A stretch of DNA of 64,000 nucleotides, from the NCBI GenBank assembly GCA_958450365.1, contig CAUEEP010000735.1:1920001-1984000 (forward strand). Direction: 5' to 3'. The position numbers were made by a program, and so were the translations under genes. The stretch comes from Mesorhabditis belari. Its lineage: Eukaryota; Nematoda; Chromadorea; Rhabditida; Rhabditidae. A model generated the notes under the pieces. The model did not search any database. It saw nothing but the letters and a program-made list of their open reading frames with translations, and was not told the DNA's origin. Shown piece after piece: positions 8,319 through 18,900 of this stretch (positions are counted from its first letter, which is position 1; every line of letters starts with the position of its first letter).

Positions 8319-11300
8319 TTATTCCCCAATAATCCAGTGATAACTCAAAAGAATCACACAAAAAATAAACCAAAATTTCTTTAGACTAGAACTCTTTGAT
8401 GGCTTTGATGGACTCGTGGGATTAGTTGGAGGATCGATGTGCACTGGGATACTGTAGTCGCTTCCATTAATAAAATTGTAGATCAATTGAAAGAGTTGAG
8501 CTGGTCGATCAGTGCCAGATAAGTGGCCACCACCCTTTAAATTATTGGCTTTAAACAGGCTTCTTTCTACCGTAATCTTTGTCTCTACATTTATACACTT
8601 TATTTATTCTATAAGGTTTTAAAAAGGATCTCAAAAAGTATAAGAATAGATTGGAGAAGAAATAGAGAAGATTACGGTAGAAAGAGAAAGAGAAAGAGAG
8701 GGAAAGAGAGGGAAAGAAGGGGAAAGAAAGAGAAAGAAAGGGAAAGAGAGGGAAAGAAAGGGTAAAAAGTTGCCGTAAACTTTGCCTGTTTTAAAACAGC
8801 TGCTGCCGCTGTTAATGAAAGAATTACTCTATTAAATCAAACTAATAGACTGTAAATAGTAGTGTATTGTACTTTTACCTTTATCGTGACCACATCGAGA
8901 CCTTGATCGTGACCATTTCCTTGATACTTTGTCACATATCCGGCTACTCTTTTCAAGTAAAATTCATCCATTTGATAGTACCATTCAGTTCTTTCTTCTT
9001 TTATCTAAGAAAAGATTCGTTTCTTTTGAGAAAATGACGAGCGTACAGTTGCGTACAGTTCCGTAGTCAACTCTTTTACTGATAATTCATAAGCTGAATG
9101 TTGAAAGTTGAAAAGACGTAAAAATTGAATTGAAATTTTGAATACAAGCTTTAAAGGACTTTAGAACTTTAAAGATTTTTGATTAAAAGCTTTTTGATTG
9201 AAAGATTTGAAACCTTTTGAAAGCTAAAAACTGAAAGCTAAAAGCAGAAAGCAGAAAGCAGAAAGAGGAAAGGAGAAAGCTAAAAGCTGAAAGCAGAAAG
9301 CTGAAAGCAGAAAGCTAAAAACTGAAAGCTAAAAGCAGAAAGCAGAAAACAGAAAGCGGAAAGGAGAAAGCTGAAAGCAGAAAGCTAAAAGCTAAAAGCA
9401 GAAAGCAGAAAGCTCAAAGCTGAAAGCTAAAAGCTGAAAGCAGAAAACAGAAAGCTAAAAGCTAAAAGGATGAAGCTCAAAGCTCAAAGCAGAAAGCTCA
9501 AAGCTGAAAGCTAAAAGTTCAAAGCTGAAAGCAGAAAGCTAAAAAGAGAAAGCTCAGAGCTAAAAGCTAAAAGCAAAAAGCTGAAAGGAGAAAGCAGAAA
9601 GCAGAAAGCTCAAAGCAGAAAGCTGAAAGGAGAAAGAAGCTCAAAGCTAAAAGCTGAAAGGAGAAAGCTCAAAGCTAAAAGCAGAAAGCTCAAAGCTGAA
9701 AGCAGAAAGCTGAAAGCTAAAAGCTGAAAGCTGAAAGCAGAAAGCTAAAAGCTCAAAGGAGAAAGCTAAAAGGAGAAAGCTCAAAGCTCAAAGCAGAAAG
9801 CTAAAAGTTAAAAAGTTAAAAGCTTAAAGCTGAAAGCTCAAAGCTAAAAGAAGAAAGCTAAAAGCTGAAAGCTCAAAGCAGAAAGTTCAAAGCTGAAAGC
9901 TGAAAGCAGAAAGCTAAAAGCTCAAAGCTAAATCACGGGTTCAATAGATAAAAACCTGGAAAGTATTCGATTTAAAGAAAAAAACCAAAAACCAAGAGGG
10001 GGATCGAAGCCTCCTCTTACTGGCGGCAGTGACCTCCACTAGGCCACCGGTACCGACCCCCTCAGCCCTTGATAAGCACCCTTTAAAGCCTATCTTCCAA
10101 TTTCAATTCAATTTTATCGTTTTATATTATCGTCGTTTTAAGTTAAAGAAATCTACAGTACTTGCAATCCTTTTCCAATCGCTAATTCACTCGCAAACCA
10201 TTCCGATCCCAAATGATTACAGTGAAGATCTGTGTCACCGTTGTAGATCAACATCTAAACATTGAAATGTAAAAGAATTTGATCTTAATCCGTAGAAATT
10301 CTGCAAATTTTGCAAATTCTGCAAATCTACAATAGTTGCGAGTGTTTTAAAGTCGCTAATTTTGCAAACCTTAATCCCAGCATCGATGCCTATCTCAAAA
10401 TAAGGACTTGTCGTAAAGGTTTGTCTTTGATAATCGTTTATGATACTAAATTCTTGACTTATTTTAAAATCCAACTTTTTATCTACCTCTTTTCTTGCCA
10501 CACTTGAACATTTGAAGGGATATGGAGTGCTTGGCGCACATCGTCTCGTCTCAAATAACTTCTCAGTGATTGTTCCATGTGACACCAGTATGATTCAAAT
10601 TCGTTTTCCGCATTTTCGACCGGAATCTAGACGTTCTTAGAACTTTATAATAGAGCAATTATCTATAAAAACCAGGTCAAGACAGGGATAGACCCAGGTT
10701 TGACCAAGGTTTGCCCGCCCCAGGTTTGCCCGCCCCAGGTTTGCCCGCCCCAGGTTTGCCCGCCCCAGGTTTGCCCGCCCCAGGTTTGCCCGCCCCAGGT
10801 TTGCCCCAGGTTTGCCCGCCCCAGGTTTGCCCGCCCCAGGTTTGCCCGCCCCAGGTTTGCCCGCCCCAGGTTTGCCCGCCCCAGGTTTGCCCGCCCCAGG
10901 TTTGCCCGCCCCAGGTTTGCCCGCCCCAGGTTTGCCCGCCCCAGGTTTGCCCGCCCCAGGTTTGCCCGCCCCAGGTTTGAAGCAGGTTTGCACAGGTTTG
11001 CTCCAGGTTTGCCCCAGGTTTGCCCGCCCCAGGTTTGCCCGCCCCAGGTTTGCCCGCCCCAGGTTTGCCCGCCCCAGGTTTGAAGCAGGTTTGCACAGGT
11101 TTGCTCCAGGTTTAACCCAGGTTTGCCCCAGGTTTGCCCGCCCCAGGTTTGCCCGCCCCAGGTTTGCCCGCCCCAGGTTTGCCCGCCCCAGGTTTGCCCG
11201 CCCCAGGTTTGCCCGCCCCAGGTTTGCCCGCCCCAGGTTTGCCCGCCCCAGGTTTGAAGCAGGTTTGCACAGGTTTGCTCCAGGTTTGCCCCAGGTTTGC

Positions 11301-14300
11301 CCGCCCCAGGTTTGCCCGCCCCAGGTTTGCCCGCCCCAGGTTTGCCCGCCCCAGGTTTGAAGCAGGTTTGCACAGGTTTGCTCCAGGTTTAACCCAGGTT
11401 TGCCCCAGGTTTGCCCCCCCAGGTTTGCCCGCCCCAGGTTTGCCCGCCCCAGGTTTGAAGCAGGTTTGCACAGGTTTGCTCCAGGTTTGCCCCAGGTTTG
11501 CCCGCCCCAGGTTTGCCCGCCCCAGGTTTGCCCGCCCCAGGTTTGCCCGCCCCAGGTTTGCCCGCCCCAGGTTTGCCCGCCCCAGGTTTGCCCGCCCCAG
11601 GTTTGACCCAGGTTTGACCTAGGTTTGATGCAGGTTTTCCTGAGGTTTGACCCAGGTTTGCCCTAGGTTTAACCCAGGTTTGCCCCAGGTTTAACCCAGC
11701 TTAACCCAGGTTTGCTCCAGATTTCCCCCAGTTTTGCCCCAGGTTTGACCCAGGTTTGCCCCAGGTTTGCCCCAGGTTTGCCCGCCCCAGGTTTGCCCGC
11801 CCCAGGTTTGCCCGCCCCAGGTTTGCCCGCCCCAGGTTTGCCCGCCCCAGGTTCGCCCGCCCCAGGTTTGCCCGCCCCAGGTTTGACCCAGGTTTGACCT
11901 AGGTTTGATGCAGGTTTGGCCGAGGTTTGACCCAGGTTTGAGGCAGGTTTGGCCGAGGTTTGACCCAGGTTTAACCCAGGTTGACCCAGTTTTGACCCAG
12001 GTTTGCCCTAGGTTTAACCCAGGTTTGCCCCAGGTTTGCTCCAGGTTTAACCCAGCTTAACCCAGGTTTGCTCCAGATTTCCCCCAGTTTTGCCCCAGTT
12101 TTGCCCCAGGTTTGACCCAGATTTGACCCAGGTTTGCCCCAGGTTTGCCCCAGGTTTGACCCAGGTTTGACCCAGGTTTGGCTCAGGTTTCCCCCAGGTT
12201 TGCCCCAGGCATGTTAACTCCAATTTTTTAATGATTCTACCGTTTGCAATCTACGTATAATTGCTTGTATCTTAGCCGGATTTATTTCAAAAACATTAAA
12301 TTTGCTTTATTCGACTAGAAATCAAATTTTTCTATCAAAAGAAATCAAATTCAACGTTTTTTTTCAAATAAACCCGGTCAAGGTACGAGCAAAATTCGTA
12401 GATTGTCAACGGCAAACGGACAGAAAAGGAGCTGATCAGGTCAAAGCCTATTTAGCTTCACCTAAAAACAAGCAAGTTCAAACTGAGCACAAGCCTGACT
12501 CTAGTTAAACCCTGTGCTGGGCTGGCTTGACTCTAGCATGGCTTGGTCTAGATCCTCCAGCACTGAACATTGTGTAGCCTTTAAACCTACCATATTCGTC
12601 GACTCGTTGACACTTTTTCGATAGCAATCTTGATAGATATTGTATCCATTATTCGGAGTATTCTCGTAATATTTCCAAACATTTTCCACAAGCTAGAATA
12701 CTCATTTTTCGTCAATTCCCTAAACAAACCAATTCAAAACAAGTGTCATTCGGGTATTTTGGATTGGGAAACGTCGGGAAATCGACGTGATCCGAGAATT
12801 GACATTTGAATTCGTTTGAGTCTGGTGGACAACAGAGATCGAGAAGAGTCATGTAAACACTGCAAAAGGGATTCATCAAACTTTTGATTCAATCATCTTG
12901 ATCTAGGGCTCAAAATTTGATGGATCTATCACTGGGCTTGAGCTAGTTCTAGTAGTGGTGCCGATTCAGTACAAGTCATTACTGAATTCCCATCAACTTT
13001 GATATCAGAATTGATTTGGTGCAAACATGCTATATAAAACATCGATGGATTTAGTGCTGGATCTCTATCTGTATCTAAAATTGTACTTGTGATCTCATCT
13101 GTAATACAGAAACTAAATGCTCCAAGTGATCTACGATTAGGCTGTGAACTAGGCTGTGATCTAGGCTGTGATCTAGACTGTGATCTAGGCTGTGATCTAG
13201 GGTGTGATCTAGACTGTGATCTAGGCTGTGATCTAGGGTGTGATCTAGGGGGTGATCTAAGCTGTGATCTAGGCTGTGAACTAGGCTGTGATCTAGGCTG
13301 TGATCTAGACTGTGATCTAGGCTGTGATCTAGGGTGTGATCTAGACTGTGATCTAGGCTGTGATCTAGGGTGTGATCTAGGGGGTGATCTAAGCTGTGAT
13401 CTAGGCTGTGAACTAGGCTGTGATCTAGGCTGTGAACTAGGCTGTGATCTAGACTGTGATCTAGGCTGTGATCTAGGCTGTGATCTAGACTGTGATCTAG
13501 GCTGTGATCTAGGGTGTGATCTAGGCTGTGATCTAGGGTGTGATCTAGGCTGTGATCTAAGCTGTGATCTAGGCTGTTATCTAGGCTGTTATCTAGGCTC
13601 TAATAGTAAGCCTGTGTATCCCTTTACGATTCAAACGGTAGCTTGGATACACTAGTCTCTCATCTTTCCGTTTCCAGACACCGTACGATAGTCAGTACGG
13701 TGTCTGGCTCAGGCTTAGGCTCAAGCTCAGGCTTAGGCTAAGGCTTAGGCTTAGGCTTAGGCTAAGGCTTAGGCTCAAGCTTAGGCTTAGGCTTAGGCTA
13801 AGGCTTAGGCTCAAGCTTGGACTTAGTGTGAAGGCTAGCGGCTAGCGCCTAGCACTAAGTCTATTTGGGTTTGGGCTGAACCCCCATTTTCTGGATCTCA
13901 GCCGGTTCTCGGAGCTAAGGGACACCCGTTTGGCGGTGTGCTTTGGAACCCAATGGGAGTGTGTTGACAAAATTTCAGGTCGATCTCGTGTCTGGAATTT
14001 GAGATCTGACAAGTCGATTTAGGGATTTTTTTGACATAGCCTAAAACGTTTAGGCTTAGGCTTAGGCTCAAGCTCAGGCTCAGCCAGTATGAGTACGGGT
14101 CTAGACGATTTTCTGGGCTTTGCCTTACTTTACAAAGCATTTAGAACAAACCTATTTGGCATTAATCCATGATAGTACAATACATGAATCATACTATTCA
14201 AATTCTGTCGATAGTCGATGACTCCATTTGCTGTAGCGAATCCCTGAAAGTTGAGATGAATGTAAAAACTTGGAAAGGTTACCTTAAAGTTTACGCTCAT

Positions 14301-15153
14301 TTCTCCACTTTTCACCGCATTGATTACTTTTGAGGCTAACATTGAGACAAAAATCCCTCCATGACTCTCACCAATTAGATAAAGATCTTGATTCTTGTAT
14401 TCCGAGAAAACATTGAGAAAATCCAACAAAGCACTGTAGTTTTCTTCCATTGACTGAAGGTTTTGGATAGTTCAGATTATAGAAACTTGCTTTCTAATGA
14501 CTTTGGTGTAAAGATTCTTTAGTTAAACTTACATTCGTATCACTCCAAGTCACATTTTCTGTAGGATCTTCTGTATATGAGAAACCAACGCCAACAGGTG
14601 ACTCAAGATATAAAATGTTGACAAACTGGAAAGGTTTAGATCAAGAGTTGTTGTTGAGAAAATAGAGTTGTTTAGCCAGGAAAGCCAGGAGAAAGCCAGA
14701 ACTATCTTCAGTTCTGTAGTAAAGCTCAATCAGGGCAGTCAAGGCCAGGCCAATAGGCCAGGCCAGGCCAGGCCAGGATCTGACTCTGCCTGGAGAATCT
14801 TTAACCACCTTTGCACAATGAAACTCACTTGATTCCAAGAAAATGGATTCTCTCTAAGCGTTCCATCACCATTCAACAAAAAGGGCCCATTCTCATAGAA
14901 CATTCCATACAAAGATGAGTCTCCAGGACCGCCATTTAACCACAAAACGAGTGGTGCTGTGCTTGAGTTTACCATGGCTTCGATGAACCTGGAAACTGAT
15001 TTTTGGTTGAACTGGAAACCTGGAGAATGATTTTTATTGAACATCTCACCAATAATGCATCTTGTGACTTCCCAAACCGTTCAAATAGCCACTAAATTGA
15101 GAGAAATGGCTGGAGAGTTTAATGCCGGGAAGGTTTTCAATCCGATCTTGATC
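8319..15153 (-). CDS. serine carboxypeptidase S10 paralog A (catalytic Asp exon not found)
   Basis: Exons from 5' to 3': 15050-15153, 14829-14988, 14533-14625, 14283-14453, 14152-14243, 12730-12859, 12591-12692, 10487-10626, 10370-10445, 8879-9004, 8319-8534. They total 1410 nt in one frame, about 470 codons with stop, close to usual S10 length; the signal-peptide exon is not identified. S10 enzymes remove C-terminal residues in lysosome or gut lumen. Seen: SQFSGYLNG near the N terminus, oxyanion region [11 protein letters not shown] (the usual Cys is Asp), [12 protein letters not shown], nucleophile motif [17 protein letters not shown] and the His motif KGGGH. The NGDxD exon expected between 10370 and 9004 is absent; that 1.36 kb intron is filled by repeats, yet the flanking exons still join in frame. 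The C terminus ends in a Pro/Ser linker and a hydrophobic segment ([15 protein letters not shown]), possibly a membrane anchor. Confidence 0.85.
8683..8765. repeat. GAAAGA microsatellite
   Basis: Purine simple repeat of GAAAGAGAGG-type units in the last intron of S10 paralog A. Confidence 0.85.
9217..9930. repeat. 7-bp satellite (GAAAGCT/AAAAGCT/CAAAGCT)
   Basis: About 100 heptamers over 714 bp with mixed variants. The related segment at 2540-2572 has only four or five such heptamers before the same CACGGGTT junction, so the array expanded at this locus. Confidence 0.9.
9985..10058 (-). repeat. tRNA-derived repeat, Gly(GCC)-like head, copy 3
   Basis: Same family as 2625-2697, followed by the same ~240 bp tail (10065-10300). 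Confidence 0.6.
10065..10300. repeat. dispersed repeat, copy of 2840-3100
   Basis: Nearly identical to 2850-3085, including GTGAAGATCTGTGTCACCG. It occupies the intron where the catalytic Asp exon of S10 paralog A would be expected. Confidence 0.75.
10691..12210. repeat. 15-bp satellite with higher-order structure
   Basis: 1.5 kb of CCAGGTTTGCCCGCC units. A recurrent composite block (GAAGCAGGTTTGCACAGG, then CTCCAGG and CCCAGG variants) separates runs of 4 to 11 pure 15-mers; the 3' third is more diverged 10-mers (CCAGGTTTGA). It lies in an S10-A intron and produces spurious long frames on both strands. Confidence 0.92.
13137..13602. repeat. 12-bp minisatellite (CTAGGCTGTGAT)
   Basis: About 39 units of CTAGGCTGTGAT with GACTGT, GGGTGT and AAGCTG variants, the variants arranged in a longer repeating pattern. 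Plus-strand frame 13089-13655 is an open Gly-Cys-Asp-Leu repeat, antisense within an S10-A intron. Confidence 0.92.
13674..13707. repeat. perfect 13-bp hairpin at edge of telomeric cassette
   Basis: CCAGACACCGTAC, an 8-nt loop, then GTACGGTGTCTGG. It directly abuts the TTAGGC-type array. Confidence 0.85.
13705..14086. repeat. TTAGGC-flanked cassette, copy 1
   Basis: TTAGGC-type hexamers at 13710-13815 and 14050-14086 flank a core with the imperfect palindrome CTTAGTG...CACTAAG and the block CTGAACCCCCATTTT. The same core with the same telomeric flanks is at 53655-53995. It lies in an S10-A intron. Confidence 0.8.
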
Positions 15154-15961
15154 CTGAAAATTGAAATTATACTGTTATTACTATTATTATTATTATATTA
15201 TTATTATATTATTATTATATTTCTAAAATGTTCGAGGAAAAGGCAGTAAAAGCTAACACCATTGTCTAATCAACTAAAGAAAAGGCATATTGAATAAGGT
15301 GACTTGAGTACGATAGCTTGAGTATGATAGCTTGAGTACGGTAGCTTGAGTACGGTAGCTTGAGTACGGTAGCTTGAGTACGAAAGCTTTGAGTAGCTGG
15401 TTACTGTAGCCGGGATATTGGAGCTTGAGTGCTGAAGTCGGTGGTTACAGTTGATTGGATACGGTACTTAGGCCATTGCATCCAAGCTACCGTACTCAAA
15501 AGCAATCGTACCTAGGCAACTGTATCCAAGCTACCGTACTCAGGCTACTGTATCCAAGCTACCGTGCCTGGACTACTGTCTCCAAGCTACCGTACTCAGG
15601 CTACTGTATCCAAGCTACCGTACTCAGGCTACTGTATCCAAGCTACCGTACTCAGGCTACTGTATCCAAGCTACCGTACTCAGGCTACTGTCTCCAAGCT
15701 ACCGTACTCAGGCTACTGTATCCAAGCTATCATATTCAGGCTGGATCCAACTGCCATATTCAAGTACGGTAACTTCTTGCAACTTTTAGGAAACCTACAA
15801 TCAAGAAACAACCTTTCTTGTCACCGGTTCTCCTTCCTTACTATCTCTTTTTCTATCATCTTTCTTCTTTTCATCCTTTTGATTCTTCTTCAATGATTCC
15901 TTTTGATTCAATGCCGGTTTGAGATCAATCTTTGACAAATCGATGCTAAAATATTCAATTT
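15154..15961. repeat. intergenic arrays: ATT microsatellite, 14-bp and 28-bp minisatellites
   Basis: ATT repeats at 15174-15232. GTACGGTAGCTTGA units at 15300-15385. At 15470-15770 a 28-bp unit combines CAAGCTACCGTACTCAGG with CTACTGTATC in about ten copies. The spacer between the two S10 genes must also hold the unseen first exon and promoter of paralog A. Confidence 0.85.
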
Positions 15962-18900
15962 CTAAAAGCAAATCCTTCTCGACCTGTAATTTTCTCCTTT
16001 CATAAAGTTATTGACGATTTGAAGGGATTGCATTGGACGATTCAAACCAATCCAGTGGCCAGCACCCTGGAATTTTCACTGAAACACTGAATCATTGAGT
16101 TTTAATCTTTACCTTGAGTTAATCATTGATTTAATCTTTACCTTTATCGTTGAATAGACAAGGCTATTGTATTGAGTGACGTATCCACCAACTGTTGGTA
16201 AGTAAAGTGAAGAGTCAAAGTTGAACCACCAGAGTTCTGTATCGAGAGTCATCTAAAAGGAGAAAGTACTGTAACCTAATAGAAGAGAGACATTCTCAAA
16301 GGACATTCTCAGAGGGAATCACTGTATAAAGGCAATGAATAAAGCGATTGAGTGATTTCCTTTGTGCAGCAGCGTAATCGCTCACTGTCTGGCAAACCGT
16401 TTTGGTATAAAGTGCTTTTCTTTCGGATTCAGAAATGTTATCTCGTCTTACATTAATATTGTTTCCATTTGCGATCTCCGCCACAAAACGCTCAACCCCA
16501 ATATGATTGTAAACAAAATCCGTGTCTCCATTCAATATAAGAGTCTAAAATGTGACGTAAAAGTGACACTGACGTACTGTACTGAGGTACTTGCATAGTA
16601 CTGGCACGTACTGACGTGCTGTACATCATACTGGCACGTACTGAGGTGCTGTACATCGTACTGGCACGTACTGACGTGCTGTACATCGTACTGGCACGTA
16701 CTAACGTGCTGTACATCGTACTGGCAAGTACTAACGTGCTGTACATCATACTGGCCCGTACTAACGTGCTGCACATCGTACTGGCAAGTACTAACGTGCT
16801 CTACATCGTACTGGCACGTACTGACGTGCTGTACATCGTACTGGCACGTACTAACGTGCTGTACATCGTACTGGCAAGTACTAACGTGCTGTACATCATA
16901 CTGGCCCGTACTAACGTGCTGTACATCGTACTGGCAAGTACTGACGTGCTGTACATCGTACTGGCACGTACTGACGTGCTGTACATCGTACTGGCACGTA
17001 CTGACGTGCTGTACATCGTACTGGCACGTACTAACGTGCTGTACATCGTACTGGCCCGTACTGATGCGCTGTACATCGTACTGGCACGTACTGACGTGCT
17101 GTGTATCGTACTGGCAAGTACTGACGTGCTGTACATCGTACTGGCATGTACTGACGTGCTGTACATCGTACTGGCACGTACTAACGTGCTGTACATCGTA
17201 CTGGCAAGTACTAACGTGCTGTACATCATACTGGCCCGTACTAACGTGCTGCACATCGTACTGGCAAGTACTAACGTGCTCTACATCGTACTGGCAAGTA
17301 CTGACGTGCTGTACATCGTACTGGCACGTACTGACGTGCTGTACATCGTACTGGCACGTACTGACGTGCTGTACATCGTACTGGCCCGTACTGACGTGCT
17401 GTACATCGTACTGGTAATCTTTGAAATATTGATTGACAAGTTCTCACCTGAATTCCATTCTTTACATAAACTGGATGCGTCAAAATATACGGTAAATTGT
17501 TTTTAAAGTTGTAATCCTTTAAGAAACTCGTATTGTTCCTAGATTTTAATTAGACTTTCAATTTTCTAAAGACTCACTGGCAAACGTTGAACTTTTGACT
17601 TGAGTTGTTGATTTGTAGAGCTAAAGTCACAATGGGTTTAGCAAGATATGCATGGATTTGTTCATCAATTTGGCAACCCAAACCATTAAGTTGATCGGAT
17701 GAGATAAAAACCTAGGAATGGAAAGATTTGAATTGGAAATTGTCATAGAATTTTATCTAATTTTATCCAATTTCATTCAATTTGATTAAATTTCATCCAA
17801 TTTAATCCAATTTCATCTAATTTCATCCAATTTCAACCAATTTAATTCAATTTCATTCAATTTCATTAAATTCCATTCAATTCCACCCAATTTCATCCAA
17901 TTTCATCTAATTTCATCTAATTTCATCCAATTTCAACCAATTTCATCCAATTCCATTCAATTTCAACCAATTTCAACCAATTCCATTCAATTCCATCCAA
18001 TTTAATTCAATTCCATCCAATTTAATCCAATTTCATCTAATTTCATCCAATTTCAACCAATTTCAACCAATTCCATCTAATTTCATCCAATTTCATCCAA
18101 TCCCATCCAATTCGATTCAACTGCATCCAATTTCATTCAACTTCATCCAATTTCATCCAATTTCAACCAATTTCAAGCAATTTCATCCAATTCCATTCAA
18201 TTCCATTCAATTCCATTCAATTTCATTCAACTTCATCCAATTCCATCCAATTTCATTCAATTCCATCCAATTCCATCCAATTTTTAAGAAAACTAACTAT
18301 TCGAAAAACTTTAAGTGCAAATTTAATGGAATAAAGCCGAAATGAAAGCATCGATTCCTTAAGAGATTTCATTTTTGATCGATTTCAAATGAAAACCAAA
18401 AGCTAACTTGTTGGGTTAGATAAATTTAGTGCCAAGTTTTGCCTTCACCTTAAGCTCTTCTTGATAATGTGCTTTTCTGGTGTTTTTATTATACATCCCA
18501 GAGTTGCTTAACGAGACACATCAGAAAATCAAATCGCACAACTCCAAGCGCTTGATCTAGCCTCCAGAGTATCAGATTTCAATTAACTTTTTCTTCATTT
18601 AAAAGCCAAGATTTTAGGCTATCTAAAGATATCAAATAATTAGAGATTTCTTTGGAAAAAGTGGATTAAAAAGAGAATCAACGAGACAAATGGGTCGCGC
18701 AACTTCAAGTGCTTGATCTAGCCTCCAGAGTATTGAATTCAAATGAACTTTTTCTTCATTTAAAAGCCAAGATTTTAGGCTATCTAAAGATATCAAATAC
18801 TTAGATTTTTCTTTTGAAAAAGTCGATTAAAAACCTTATCGAGAATTAACAAGATATTTCCTCGTTATCTCGTTATTTCTCGATAAGGTTTTTAATCCAC

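Noticed and set aside
10637..11622. Many 100-240 codon frames on both strands
   Set aside because: 15-bp satellite in an S10 intron; no start context, splice sites or non-repeat domain.
13089..13655. 188-codon plus-strand frame of Gly-Cys-Asp-Leu repeats
   Set aside because: Follows the 12-bp satellite unit exactly, antisense in an intron, with no signal peptide or domain outside the repeat.
16578..17416. Regular 30-bp repeats resembling a CRISPR array
   Set aside because: No spacers: units are contiguous, the context is a eukaryotic intron and no cas genes exist.
16532..17506. 240-296 codon frames on both strands
   Set aside because: 30-bp minisatellite with length divisible by three; the real coding parts are the flanking S10 exons on the minus strand.
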